From contig CAUYUJ010016477.1 in the NCBI GenBank assembly GCA_963575745.1, forward strand, positions 211,907 through 275,906: 64,000 bases of DNA. The letters are read 5' to 3'. Made by a program: the position numbers and the translations under genes. The stretch is from Prorocentrum cordatum. Its lineage: Eukaryota; Sar; Dinophyceae; Prorocentrales; Prorocentraceae. Each line of letters begins with the position of its first letter. Position 1 is the first letter of the stretch. A model generated the notes under the pieces. The model was given only the letters and a program-made list of their open reading frames with translations. It did no database searches and was not told the origin of the DNA. Positions 9,877 to 22,195 of the stretch are shown here, in pieces.

Positions 9877-12800
9877 TGCTTCCCCCGCGCCGCTCCCAGC
9901 CTGGGCTCTCGACGCCGCGGCCGCCGCCTGCGCCTGCTGCGCTGCGGCGTCACCCCACTTCAACGCGCCACCCCCCTTCGCGCTTCTTTTCTCCCCCGCT
10001 CATCCGACTCATGCCCTCGCTCCGCGCGGCGTCGCCCTTGCCGTCGCCTCCCGACTTTATCCTTCTCGCCCTCCGCGACTGCGTGCGTCCGTCTGTCCTC
10101 TCTACATCGGCGCGCCCCCGACGTGCGTCTTCCGCCATGTGGCCGCGTCGGCAACTCTAGGGTCCAACTCTTCGTCGTTGTGCAGCTCGTCCACGTGCTT
10201 CGCGAGGTCCCCGCCCGTGACTGGTCGCAGGTCCACGACGCCCGCGTGCTTCTGGACGTGCCGCTTTGTCTCCTCGCACTGCGTGCCCTCCCTCGACTAT
10301 TCCATCGACGCCTCCGCCCGCGGCCCGTCCGCTCCGCGGAAATCCCGCAGATGCGGCACTCCGCGTTCCGCGCCTGCTCGCACGGTAAACATTCGAAAGT
10401 GCGCTATCATTCCCCCCTTCTTCTCCCGCCCCGTGCTTCGGCTGCGGCGCCCTATGAAAACTTGGATTCCTCGGGCGTTCGTTCCGCGCCCGAGCCCGCG
10501 TGCGTCTCGGGGTTTCCATCTCGGTGCATCGGGGAACGGCGCCCGCGCATCTCGTCCGCTGTCCTTCGCCGCATAGCCCACTCACGCCGCCGACTGCGCT
10601 CCGCACTCCGCGCCGCCATCGTCGGCTTGCACTTCCTCGCGGCCTGCGTCGCGCGCCTCCTGAACGCCCGACGGCGGCGGCGTCGCTTGGTGCTCGTCGC
10701 TGGCAGCCGCCGACGTCTCTCACTTGCCGCGCGGAATGGCTGCCACTTCCACGCGCCAATATCGCAGAAACTCATGCAGCGAAACAAACAAGTCGGGCGC
10801 TCCCAGTTCGCCCGCAAGACGCATGCCGCACGAATGCACGGGGCGCCTCGAAACGATTCGCATCATTTTCGAACCCTCCCGCCGATCCGCCCCCGAAATT
10901 TCCCGGCGCGGCCGCGGGCGCGCCTTCTCCGTCTCCGCGCGGCCGGTCGGCCGGGCGCGCCACTTCTGCCCCCGCTATGGTGGCTGTGTTCGCTCGGCCG
11001 TGGTGCCGCCGCTGGTGCCCCTTTGCTCGCGCGAGTTCGCGCTCTCCTTCGCCGACCGCGCCGCGCCTCTTCATGTGTAGATAAGATGTGCTCAACCCGC
11101 CGCGGTTCCGTCTTTCGTCTGTTCCGCCAGCGCGTGGCGCCTTTTCTTGATCTCCCTCGCCTCGCTGAACGGCGGGGCGCGCCGCTTGCGCCGGTAATTC
11201 GCTGCGCGCCAAGCCGCTGCGGTCTGCGCGCGCTGCGCAGCCGTCGCCGCGCCCATGGGCTGATCGGCCCCCCGGCAGCGCTCCTCGCGCGCAAGTGTCG
11301 CGCGTGGCCTCCGTGGCCAGGACCCTGCGTGGAATCGGTAAGGCACCGTTGAAATTCAATCCCGCAGCGCCGCTCAATATGGCAGGCAAGGTGTCTTGCA
11401 CGTTCTCCTCGCTCATGGGCCCGCGCAGACAACCCGTCATGCTCCTCCTGCCTGCTCGGGGCATGTCGCGAGCTCTCAGAATGCCTTGGCACAACGCTAC
11501 CGCCCGATCTATCAGCCGCGACGTGCACGGGGAGGAACTTCTGCATTGCGTCGTGTCGTCCTTCTTCTGGCAATGTGCCAAAGGTGCCATCCGCTGCAGC
11601 CGCTTGCTCCACTGGTGCGCGTGGTTCTGTCGGAACTCCTGCCCCCTTTGAATCCGGGCTCTCAGGTGCTCCTGCAGCCGCGTTCGGCCTTCCGCGCGCG
11701 CCTCCGCCTCGCTGGCTGACTTGCCCGACGCGTGCGTGGGCCTGTTCTCGCCGCGCTCCTCCGTGCTCTCGCCTTTATCGGCCTGCCCAGCTGCGCTGGT
11801 CGCGCCGTGGCGTAGGTGCTCTGCCGCCGAAGCCGGAGCAGTCGATTCGTGGTATGCAGGCCGTGCTTTATCTACCTCCGTTTCTGTGCTCCTCCGCCCT
11901 CCCACGTCGGCGGGTTCCTGGCGACGTGCGTTCCTCTTGCGCTTCTTGTGCCCTTCCGCGCCCCTCTCGGAAGCCGCGCAGTTCGCGCGGCGGCGTGCGC
12001 GTGCGCAGGCGCCGAATGAACGCGCGCGCGCGCAAGCGCAGGCCCCCCGCCCCACCGGCGCCCGCTATCGGGCCCCGAGCCAGACATGATCTCCGCTCGT
12101 CCGAATCGGGAACAACTTTTGCAAACATATCCATTGGCGCTGCCATGTCAACGCGCGCATCGCCCATCGCCGCGTCCGTGTTCGATCGGCCGCGCCCCGC
12201 CTCTCCGCGCCCGGCCGTTCGCGCATCATCTCCTCGGGCCTCTGACGAGCGCCCCGTCGGCGGACCCCGCAACCCCGCGCGCGGTTCATCGTGCGACGCT
12301 CCCGCGCCGCGCCGCGATTCGCAGGGTCCTCCTGTCGCGATTGCGACAGCCACGCCATTGCAAGATTGTGCCTCTCGTCTGGCGACGTCGCGAAGAATGG
12401 CGGCGCTCCGGGCGCAATCCGAGCCGCGTGGTCGTTGTGCCTCGAGAGCGTCCGCACTTCTTTCGCCCCTTCAATCTCGCGAGTGATCGCGCTGGCCCCT
12501 GCGGCCAAGCACCTCGCTATCGAGTCCAGCGACTGCGAGTGCCTCGGCTTCGAGGAGTCTCCGCGAACGTTCGCGGACTTCCCTGTTGGCGGGTCCTGGT
12601 GCGCGCAGTGCATCGCATCGACAATGCTGGCGGCCGCCTCCTCCAGCTCGCCCTGCGAGTGCTGGCGTTCCATGTTCCGGTCCTTCCGATGATCCGCCAG
12701 GCGAATGGACCGCGCCCTGTTGGCGGCGCTCTGCAACAAGACCGATGACCGCGTGAGCCCGCGCCCCCGCTCGCGCTCCACCCGACGCGTCGCGATGCGC

Positions 12801-14930
12801 GCCCGAGGTGTTCATGCAGAATACCGCTGGTCCGCGTCGAGGGCGCGAATTTTCCGGCCGCTCGGGCATGTCTGGCCGTCCCGCGCCAAACTTGAAGCAG
12901 AAAAGGAAGCGCCGCCCCGACGCAAGTACGAAATTACTTGATTCATCATCTGGCGCCCAAAGTGCACGGCGCAAGGCGCGCGGGGCGCGTCCGTTTCCAT
13001 CGGCCCCGGCGCCGAAAATGCACCCACTCCAGTTCAACGTTGGCAGGTCTGTCCCACGCTCTGATCGTCCTCGCGAGCGCGCGCTCGTCTCCGTCTCCAC
13101 CGCGCGGGCACTCGGTACTTCCGCGCCTGCCCGTCCGCGTGCTCGCGAGACACAGCGCGGGACTTTTGCCCTCCCTGGCCTCTGCAGCCCCCTGGGCACC
13201 CGGCGCCGCTTCTGGGCCCCCGCTCTCGCCCTGTGTAGGCGGCCCGCCAGGTGGGCCAGACAGATGCCCCAGCACGCCCTGCCGCAGTCTGTTCGCGCTT
13301 ACTTCGTCTACGGGCGACTTCTCCATCGTGGCGGCATTCGGAGTCCGGAGTCCGCGGGTCCATGTGGCGCGCGGCCGCTGCTCGGCCTTTCTCTCCATCG
13401 CTTCCACGTCGACGTTCGCGCGTGCCTTGCGTCCGCGCTTCCTCATCATTTTGAAGTGCCGCTTCGCAATCTCGCGACGCGCCGTCGCTTGGTGAAGGAA
13501 CCGAAGGAGGTTTTCCTCCGTCGTCGCGTCGTTGATCTTCACCAGGATCTGCACTGCCGACGCCATCTTCTCGGCCGCACGACGTAGCGCCGAGCCGCCC
13601 CCTTGCCGTCCGGCCGCCGAAGCTCTTCCAATGTCCCGTGACGAAGCAGCGCCAAACTGGTCGCGTTTCCCCGCGCTGCCAGCCGCCGGGTGTGGAACCC
13701 TACGGCGCTGTCGAATAACGATTCTCTGCTTTTCCCGCCCTCCGCTCCGCCCTGGAACGCAACCTCCAAATAAATCTAATCATCGACGCTCTGCAGGGGC
13801 CGCAACATATCATCCCTATCGCTGCCAGGCCGTCTGAATAGATGCGCTCTGGCCCATTGACCACCATCGGGTCATTTGCCAGACTGCGGCGCGGAACCGT
13901 CGGACCTGCAGTTGCTGCCCATTGTTTCGGCCTGTCCACCTCCTCCTTGCGCTCCGCGCGTAGCGGCGCCTTGCGTTCTGGACGCGCCGCCCTGCTCTCT
14001 TCGCGCCCCCGCTCGCGCTCCTGGTCTTCCAGGCAGCGCAAGACCCTCGCTTCGCCGCTAGCCGTCGGCGCGGCCACGAACCAGTCGTCAAAATCTCTCC
14101 CTCCCCGTGCGTCGCTTTCGAAGTCCAGCGCGCCGTCTCCAGGTTCGGTCCAGTACTCTGGCAGGTGCGCTGCGATGCTGGAGCGCAAACTTACAGTAGC
14201 AATGGCCCGCTCGCCAAAGTGACTCACCACTCCTGGGTCCCGTGTGACTGACTTGAATGGCTGCTCCCATGAGAATTTGTTTCCGCGCATGTCTCGCGCC
14301 TGCGGACAAGTGCGCGCGTGCGAAACAGATCGGGGACGCGATGTTCATCCGCTCCGTTTCTCTCGCGTGCATATTTCAACTCCGCCGGTGCAAAGAATGC
14401 GCGGCAAGCGGTGCTCCGCCCCTAATGGCATGTGGCGTGATGCCGTGGTACGCCGCCGCAGTGCGGGCCAACTCGGTCTCGTCCGACAGGTGCGCCAGCT
14501 CCGCTATGGTCAACGCTGCGTCACAGTGCTTTTCGCGCTCGTGCTCGTGCAACTCGTCCACGTCCTTCGACGACCAGATGCGCCCCGCGAGAGCGCAATG
14601 CGCTGTTGGCAATTCTACAACCATTTCCCCCGCCAACGCCTCCGACCGCGGTTCCGCGGGGTTTCCTCGATCAGCCAGCGCACTCGGGTGACGCCGCACA
14701 TTCGTGACAGCCGCCGCCGCCGCGAGGAGTTCCCGAGCCCTGCGCGGGTCCTTCGATGCACCGTCCACTCCAACCTCATAGAAAGCCTCCTGCATCGCGT
14801 CCGCCGCGCTTCCGCAACTCCATCCTCCCTCCTCCTTCCTACCTCCTGCCTCGTTCTCCTTCCTCCTCCTCCTCTTCCCCCCCCTCCCGATTCCCCTCCT
14901 TCGCCTCCCCCTGGGCTCGGCAAGCAAGCG

Positions 14931-16150
14931 CGCCGCGGGGGCGTCTTCGACATCGGCGTCGTACTCATTATCGTGGTCGTCGTTGTCGTCGCCGTTCTCA
15001 AGAAAATGGCCGCGATCATGTTCGTGATCGTCGTGGTGTTCCCACCGAATTCTTGAAGAAATTTCGAGGATTGCGGTTCGTCGACGTTGCTGGTCATTCG
15101 CAGGAATCGTCGCAAGGGCTCATCAATGACGCAACAGGGGACTCCGCCGACCCCTCGCGGTGTCCCCGACGTGTCAGATCGTTCCCCTCCCCCGACGCCC
15201 CGCCCGCAGGAATCGCGACTTGTCGCTCGGAAGGGAAACCCGTCAGCCCCGACAGGGCCCAGACCCCCCCCACACACGTACCCCAGGGCGCGCGGCACTT
15301 CATCCCAGACTTCCGACAGATGCATACAACCGGAAACCCGAAAGACGGCCGATGGCGATGGATAGCGACTTCCCAAACGCCCCAACGCAGAAGCCTCGTA
15401 GACCGCCATGAGGGCCGTTAGTCCGCAACCGTGCCCTACACCGCGTCATGGGGACCCCCCCGACCGAAGGTGCGTGGGCGCCCCAACCGACTTCCTGGTG
15501 CTCTGCGAAGCCTCCAAGATGCCCAGGATAGCTTCCAAAAAGACCCTGGAAGACCACTAAGGTTACCGAGTAAAAACAATAAAGGATCGACGGATGTGGC
15601 CTAAACCTGGAAAGTAAGCAGCTACTTCTCTGCTGCCACTGATATAACCCTAGATATCAAGCAAGCGCTAAACTTGTCGAGTTGACGTTGTAAGCGCCAT
15701 GATGTGTCTAATGCAGCTGCCACGACGCCTCTAGATGCCGACAGTGTTCTGGTACATCACATGAAATAGGGAGCGGGGGGTGCATGCATTAATACTGTAC
15801 CGATCAATGTGAGGTGGCTGTCCACTGAACCATGGATGTAATACTACTTTTCGCATGGAGAGGCGTCTGGCGCTTTACTGATGTATGCTGTAAGGCAACA
15901 CTGGCATTGACGCTTGACCCGCGACTCAGAAATCTGCGCAAACACGGGGTGTCTTCTTATTGACTGGCGTCTTCTTATTTCGTATGCGTCGCACCCCATG
16001 GGGCTCTGCACCCCCCCAGTCGCTTCACTCCCGAACACCAAGAAACCCACTTCAACACGATTTGCTGCTACCTTATGGTATGTCCACAACCGTGCCGTGA
16101 GGCGCGAGTTGGAATATCCTGGGGTTCCTTGAGCTCTCCGTCCTCAGCCT
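14931..16150. other. Unrecognised stretch upstream of the helicase pseudogene
   Basis: The first ~500 bp may still belong to the 5' part of the minus-strand helicase gene, because a minus frame stays open to about 15409, but no domain was recognised. The rest is AT-richer and shows no coding signal, RNA gene or repeat that I can name. Confidence 0.4.
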
Positions 16151-16159
16151 TAGGTCTGA

Positions 16160-16605
16160 ATATTTTCGGATCCGGAGCCAAGAGGGCCCCCGAACGGGCC
16201 AAGAGGGTCCCAAGAGGTCGGTAAGACGGTCCACGATGGACCCGGGTCGCCCCAAGATTGCCCCCCAGACCAGCGCCCCACGAGCACCTACAAGACTGCC
16301 GAAAACGCCCCCAAGAGGGCCCCCACACGGCCAAGAGGGGCCCCAGACGGCCCAATAGACCCCCCAAAGGACCTTAAGAAAGGGGGGAACTTGAACTGGC
16401 ATGTCGCGCCCCCCGCCCGAAGATGACCCCCGAGACCGTCAACAGGCCCCCAAGGGACCCCCAGAAGTTGCAGAAGGCCACCAAGGGGCCCAAAGAAGGC
16501 CACCAAAAGGCCTCCTGAGAGGCCCCAAGACCCCCCAAACCCGCCTCTAAGAGACGTCCGAGAAGCCCCCCAAGAGATCTCACAAGCATCCACGAGGTCT
16601 CTGAC
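16160..16605. repeat. AAGAGGCCC-type repeat domain
   Basis: Irregular words CCAAGAGGGCCC, CCCCCAAGAGG and CCAAAGG dominate. Both strands are open for compositional reasons. Confidence 0.65.
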
Positions 16606-16607
16606 CT

Positions 16608-16765
16608 ACAACCAAAGCACGGTGGCGGGGTTGCCCGAAGGTTACCACATCCGCGGCCCCCTGTGGCTTGCCACAGGGGTGCACGGCGTGCCAGATTGTG
16701 CGTGTTTGTGGCATCCCCCCCAACAAAAAGGCCCTCGCCTCGGCCTCATGCGCCAGCCACTCTGG
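16608..16765 (+). repeat. Hairpin element S, copy 3
   Basis: The lead-in CACGGTGGCGGGG is shared with copy 1. The first stem is CCCCTGTGGC (16658-16667) pairing perfectly with GCCACAGGGG (16670-16679) around a TT loop. The stem differs from copies 1 and 2 yet pairs, and it is followed by the same TGCACGGCGTGC word. The second and third hairpins are not conserved here. Confidence 0.5.
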
Positions 16766-16789
16766 AAATTCGTGCTCTATTGACCTCCC

Positions 16790-16985
16790 ACCGCAAGATG
16801 GCCCCTTGAACGGCTAGGATGGCCTCCGAGACGGTCAAAATGGCCCCAAGATCACACAATATTGCCCAAAGATGTCTCCGAGACGGCCTAAGATGGGCCA
16901 TGAGGCGTCCAAAATGGCCCAAGAGGCCTCCAAGAGGTCACCCAGGAATGCCCGAAAATGCCCACATCATTGAATGTTCCCCAAC
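16790..16985. repeat. AAGATGGCC-type repeat patch
   Basis: A short block of words such as CCAAAATGGCCCAAGAGGCC ends in a CATCATTGAATGTTCC box, related to the CATTGATTTT box of the 3.4-6.4 kb domain. Confidence 0.55.
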
Positions 16986-17107
16986 CGTCCTGTGGTGTTG
17001 GGTCCCCGTTTTGATGACACAGCGCCCGACGTTCCTCCTCCTCCCACTGCCCCCTCTTCCCCATCCTCCCATCCGAGCTTCTGCCCTCAGCACCAATCAA
17101 CCATTTC

Positions 17108-17906
17108 GGCACACCCCTCAAGCTCTTCGTGGCCCCGGAGGGAGCTCCACCGGAGGCCCCCCGTGGCTGCGCTCGCATGTCACCACCGCACCAATGTCGG
17201 CACACCCCTCACACGTTTCGTGGCCCCATAAGGAGCTCCACCGAGGGCTCCAGTGGCTGCGCTCGGTTTCGTGGCCCCATAGTGAGCTCCACCGAGTGCC
17301 CCAGTGGTTGCGCTCGCATGGCACTACCGCGCTCATTTCGGCACGCCGCTCACACGTTCCGTGGCCCCATATGGAGCTCCACCGAGGGCCACAGCGGCGG
17401 CGCTCGCATGTCACCACCGCACCAATGTCCACACACCCCGCGCACGTTTCGTGACCCGATAGGGAACTCAACCGAGGGCCCCAGTGACTGCGCTCGCATG
17501 GCACCAACGCGGCCATGTTGGCACACCCCTCACACACTTCGTGGCCCCATAAGGAACTCCAGGGAGGGTCCCGGTGGCTGCGTTCGCATGGCACCACCGC
17601 TCCTATTTCAGCACCTCTCACACGTTTCTTGGCCCGGAGCTCCACCGAGGGCCTCAGTGGCTGTGCTCGCATGGCACCACCGCTCCTATTTCAGCACCTC
17701 TCACACGTGTCTTGGCCCAGAGCTCCACCGAGGGCCTCAGTGGCTGCGCTCGCATGGCACCGCCGCACCAATTTCGGTACACTCCTCACACGTTTCGTGG
17801 CCCCATGGGAAGCTTCACCGAGGGCCCCAGTGGCTGCGCTTGCATGGCACCACCGCGCCCATGTCTGCACACCCCTCACACGTTCCGTGGCCCCATAAAG
17901 GGGGCT
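17108..17906. repeat. 90-bp satellite, diverged block
   Basis: Units carry CACACGTTTCGTGGCCCCAT and GAGCTCCACCGAGGGCCCC. The CACACGTT word recurs at about 17211, 17352, 17441, 17530, 17618, 17700, 17786 and 17876, with spacings of mostly 82-91 bp. It is the same family as 20170-22195 but more diverged and with indels. Confidence 0.85.
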
Positions 17907-17929
17907 CCACCCAAGAGGGAGGCGATTCA

Positions 17930-18780
17930 ACCGTGAGTTAAGTCAACAGCGTAGTGTTACCTGCATGTTATCAACAGCGTAGTGTCAACAGCGTAGTGTC
18001 AACAGCGTGGTGTCAACAGCGTAGTGTCAACTGCATGGTATCAACAACGTAGTGTCAACAGCGTAGTGTCTTCAGCGTCGTGCCAACAGCGCAGGTGTCA
18101 ACAGCGTAGTGTCAACAGCGTATTGTCACCTGCATGGTATCAACAATGTAGTGTGAACAGCGTAGTGTGAACAGCGTCGTGTCAACAGCGTAGTGTCAAC
18201 CGCATGGTATCAACAGTGTGGTATCAACTGCGTAGTGTAAACAGCGTAGTGTCAACAGCGTAGTGTTAACAGCGTAGTGTCAACAGCGTAATGTCAATAG
18301 CGTAGTGTGAACAGCGTAGTGTCAACGGCATGGTATCAACAGCGTAGTGTCAACAGCGTCGTGTCAACAGCGTCGTGTCAACAGCGTGGTGTCAACAGCG
18401 TCGAGTCAACAGCGTAATGTCAACAGCGTAGTGTCAGTTGACACTGCGCTGTTGGCACTGCGTTGTTCACGCTGCCTTGCTGCTCGTCGCGCCAAGAAAT
18501 GCATAGGACGAGTCTGGTGAACATCGTCGACGTCACAGCGTAGTGGCAACAACGCAGTGCCAACTGCCACAACGCAATGCCAACTGACATGACGCTGTTG
18601 ACACGACGCTGTTGACGCCTGCGCTGTTGACACTACGCTGAATACACCTGCGCTGTTGACACGACGCTGTTGATACCATGCAGTTGACACTACGCTGTTG
18701 ACACCATGCTGTTGACACTACGCTGTTGAAGCTTAGTGTCCACAGCGTAGTGGCACTAAGCTGTTCACACTGCACTGCTG
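17930..18780. repeat. 14-bp satellite with an orientation switch
   Basis: The unit AGCGTAGTGTCAAC (14 bp) repeats from about 17940 to 18432. It then meets its own reverse complement at a GTGTCAGTTGACAC centre near 18435. From about 18590 to 18760 the array runs in the opposite orientation (TTGACACTACGCTG), so the block can fold back on itself. Its left edge, GTGAGTTAAGTC, matches the left edge of the second array at 57231. Confidence 0.9.
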
Positions 18781-18807
18781 CTCATCGCGCCCAGACTTGC
18801 ATACATA

Positions 18808-19015
18808 GGAGGAGGAGGAGGAGGAGAAGGAGGAGGAGGAGGAGGAGGAGGAGGCGGAAGAGGAGGAGCAAGAAGAGGAGGAGGAAGCGGGAGAAGGGAG
18901 GAGGGAGGAGGGAGGAGGAGGAGGATGAGGAGGAGGAGGAGGAGGAGGAGGAGGAGGGAGGAGGAAGGAGCAGGAGGAGGAGGAGGAGGAGGAGGAGAAG
19001 GAGGAGGAGGAGCCA
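18808..19015. repeat. (GGA)n microsatellite
   Basis: About 200 bp is of GGA/GAA trinucleotide repeat with scattered interruptions. Open frames here encode poly-E/R or poly-S/P and are not called as genes. Confidence 0.95.
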
Positions 19016-19019
19016 TCAA

Positions 19020-19330
19020 GATCGCCCCAAACAGCTCCCAAGAAGATCGGGAGACGACCCACACCGCGACGACGGCCCGAGAGGGCCCCTCACGGCTCCA
19101 AGACGGCACCATCCCGTAGACCTGCAAGACTGGCCTAACATGCCCAGAGAGGGGCCCCCAAGACGGCCTCCGAAGGCCAAGATGTCTCTTTGATGCCCCC
19201 AGAGGGCCCAAGAGGCCCCCTAAGAGGTCCCAGGAAGCCACCAAGCGGCCCCTCAAAGGCCCCCAAGAAGCTCCCAGGAAGCCCCCCAGCTGACCCTGAG
19301 AGGGCCTCAATGAGCGCCTCCACGTCCTCC
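19020..19330. repeat. AAGATGGCC-type repeat patch
   Basis: Irregular CCAAGACGGCC, AGAGGGCCC and CCCAGGAAGCC words, the same family as the 3.4-6.4 kb domain. Confidence 0.6.
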
Positions 19331-19359
19331 TTCTCTTCCTCTTCCTCTGTTCAGTGCCC

Positions 19360-19492
19360 TTCCCCCAGGGGTTCCACACCGACTGGGGGAACACATAGTC
19401 CAATAGCTTGACCAGACTTCGGCCCCTCGTTTGGCCGCATAGGCGTTTCCAAAAGGCAGCGGGCGGCGGTGATTCGCCGTATGCGTCTTCGA
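19360..19492. repeat. Hairpin element H, copy 3 (diverged)
   Basis: The stem is TTCCCCCAG (19360-19368) with CTGGGGGAA (19383-19391). It replaces the CCCCGAA/TTCGGGG stem of copies 1 and 2 by paired changes on both arms. The downstream GAACACATAGTCCAATAGCTTG, GGCCGCATAGGCGTTTCC and CGGCGGTGATTCGCCG tracts confirm the family. Confidence 0.6.
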
Positions 19493-19721
19493 GGCTTGAA
19501 ACAACTTAGACCTATTCCGACGCATAACCGACCGATAGACAGCTTTGACGTTAAAGCGAAATTGGCACACAATGACTGCGATCAATGCGTTACGGGTTGG
19601 AGAACAGTGCGGGTCAAACATCACACCATGCAAACAATGCATGTGAAATTCGTCTCGCTCGCTCTGACAGCCGGGGCACGTGCATGTTGATCTCACGCCA
19701 TCGCTCGCACTCTCGTCATCA

Positions 19722-20009
<288 letters not shown>

Positions 20010-20169
20010 ACGCCATCGTTGAAGGGGCCCTGGGACACACATACATGAACAGACACACATCCCAAGGTCCCCAATATCTTTCCCAACCATCCTGTGGTGT
20101 TGGGTCCTCGTTTTGAAGAGACGGTGGCCCGCGTCTCCTCCTCTCCTCCTCCCCCCCTCCTCCTGCCAC

Positions 20170-22195
20170 ACCCATTTCGGCACACCCCTCACACGTTTCG
20201 TGGCCCCACAGGGAGCTCCACCGAAGGCCCCAGTGCTGCCGCCCGCATGCGTCCCGCACACCCAATTCGGCACACCCCTCACACGTTTCGTGGCCCCATA
20301 GGGAGCCCCACCGAAGGCCCCAGTGCTGCCGCCCGCATGCGTCCCGCACACCCAATTCGGCACACCCCTCACACGTTTCGTGGCCCCATAGGGAGCCCCA
20401 CCGAAGGCCCCAGTGCTGCGTCCCGCACGCGCATCCTCCCGCAATTCGGCACACCCCTCACACGATTCACACGTTTCGTGGCCCCATAGGGAGCTCCACC
20501 GAAGGCCCCAGTGCTGCGCCCGCATGCGTCGCACCCATTTCGGCACACCCCTCACACGTTTCGTGGCCCCATAGGGAGCCCACCGAAGGCCCCAGTGCTG
20601 CCGCCCGCATGCGTCCCGCACACCCATTTCGGCACACCCCTCACACGTTTCGTGGCCCCATAGGGAGCCCACCGAAGGCCCCAGTGCTGCCGCCCGCATG
20701 CGTCCCGCACACCCAATTCGGCACACCCCTCACACGTTTCGTGGCCCCATAGGGAGCCCCACCGAAGGCCCCAGTGCTGCCGCCCGCATGCGTCCCGCAC
20801 ACCCAATTCGGCACACCCCTCACACGTTTCGTGGCCCCATAGGGAGCCCCACCGAAGGCCCCAGTGCTGCCGCCCGCATGCGTCCCGCACACCCAATTCG
20901 GCACACCCCTCACACGTTTCGTGGCCCCATAGGGAGCCCCACCGAAGGCCCCAGTGCTGCCGCCCGCATGCGTCCCGCACACCCAATTCGGCACACCCCT
21001 CACACGTTTCGTGGCCCCATAGGGAGCCCCACCGAAGGCCCCAGTGCTGCCGCCCGCATGCGCCCCGCACGCCCAATTCGGCACACCCCTCACACGTTTC
21101 GTGGCCCCATAGGGAGCCCCACCGAAGGCCCCAGTGCTGCCGCCCGCATGCGTCCCGCACACCCAATTCGGCACACCCCTCACACGTTTCGTGGCCCCAT
21201 AGGGAGCCCCACCGAAGGCCCCAGTGCTGCCGCCCGCATGCGTCCCGCACACCCAATTCGGCACACCCCTCACACGTTTCGTGGCCCCATAGGGAGCCCC
21301 ACCGAAGGCCCCAGTGCTGCCGCCCGCATGCGTCCCGCACACCCAATTCGGCACACCCCTCACACGTTTCGTGGCCCCATAGGGAGCTCCACCGAAGGCC
21401 CCAGTGCTGCCGCCCGCATGCGTCACGCACACCCAATTCGGCACACCCCTCACACGTTTCGTGGCCCCATAGGGAGCTCCACCGAAGGCCCCAGTGGCGG
21501 CGCTCACATGCGCATGCGTCCCGCACACCCATTTCGGCACATCCCTGACAGGTTTCGTGGCCCCATCATCCACCGGAGGCCCCAGTGGCGGCGCTCACAT
21601 GCGTCACCCACACCCACCCAATTCGGCACACCCCTCACACGTTTCGTGGCCCCATAGGGAGCTCCACCGAAGGCCCCAGCGGCCGCGCTCACATGCGTCC
21701 CCGCCACCCATCCCGGCACGCCCCTCACAACAACAGGTTTCGTGGCCCCATAGGGAGCTCCACCGAAGGCCCCAGTGGCACCGCCCGCATGCGTCACCAC
21801 CCGCACCTAATTCGGCACACCCCTCACACGTTTCGTGGCCCCATAGAGAGCTGCACCGAAGGCCCCAGTGGCGGCGCTCACATGCGTCCCCGCCACACAT
21901 CCCAGTACACCCCTCACGCGCTTCGTGGCCCCATAGGGAGCTCCACCGAAGGCCCCAGTAGCGGCGCTTACATGCGTCTCCGCCACCCATCCCGCCCCCC
22001 CCCCCCCCGCAGCAGCATCATGTTTCGGGGACCCATAGGGAGCTCCACTGGAGGCCCCAGTGGCGGCCCGCACATGCGTTTCCGCCACCCATGTCGGCAC
22101 GCCCCGCGCGTGTTTCATGTCCCCATAGGGAGCTTCGCCGAATGCCCCAGTGGCACCCATCTCGGCACACCCCTCACACGTTCCGTAGTCCTATG
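20170..22195. repeat. 90-bp satellite, main block
   Basis: About 22 units of CACACGTTTCGTGGCCCCAT...GAAGGCCCCAGTGCTGCC repeat with a 90-bp period; ACCGAAGGCC recurs at 20761, 20851 and 20941. Units from about 20650 to 21400 are almost identical and diverge towards both ends. Because 90 is a multiple of three, long periodic frames (over 300 codons) arise on both strands; these are not called as genes. Confidence 0.95.

Larger units (their letters stand above)
7950..14930 (-). pseudogene. Decayed PIF1-like helicase gene with Helitron-like N-terminal region
   Basis: Conserved blocks appear in order on the minus strand but in changing frames. A finger-like segment (ELHEHEREKH) lies near 14560. 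FLHQATARREIAKRHFKMM lies near 13490. A block around FLFCFKFGAGRPDMP lies near 12890. GAPPFFATSPDERHNLAMAW with SQSRQEDP (12320-12412) resembles the Helitron-like N domain. RIQRGQEFRQNHAHQWSKRL followed by HCQKKDD lies at about 11540-11680. The helicase core follows at 9720-8050. Known family role: ATP-dependent 5'-3' DNA helicase, found as host PIF1 or in Helitron-type rolling-circle transposons. No single frame spans the gene. It could be an intron-rich gene, but the mutated catalytic motifs argue for a pseudogene. The long plus-strand frames here are antisense shadows. Confidence 0.7.

Noticed and set aside
9808-11352. 514-codon plus-strand frame
   Set aside because: It is antisense to the minus-strand helicase, where recognisable family motifs lie. 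Its peptide is Arg/Pro/Ala-rich without a domain.
20552-21657. Opposing frames of over 300 codons with a 30-residue period
   Set aside because: They come from the 90-bp satellite, whose period is a multiple of three. Both strands are open and the peptide has no independent support.
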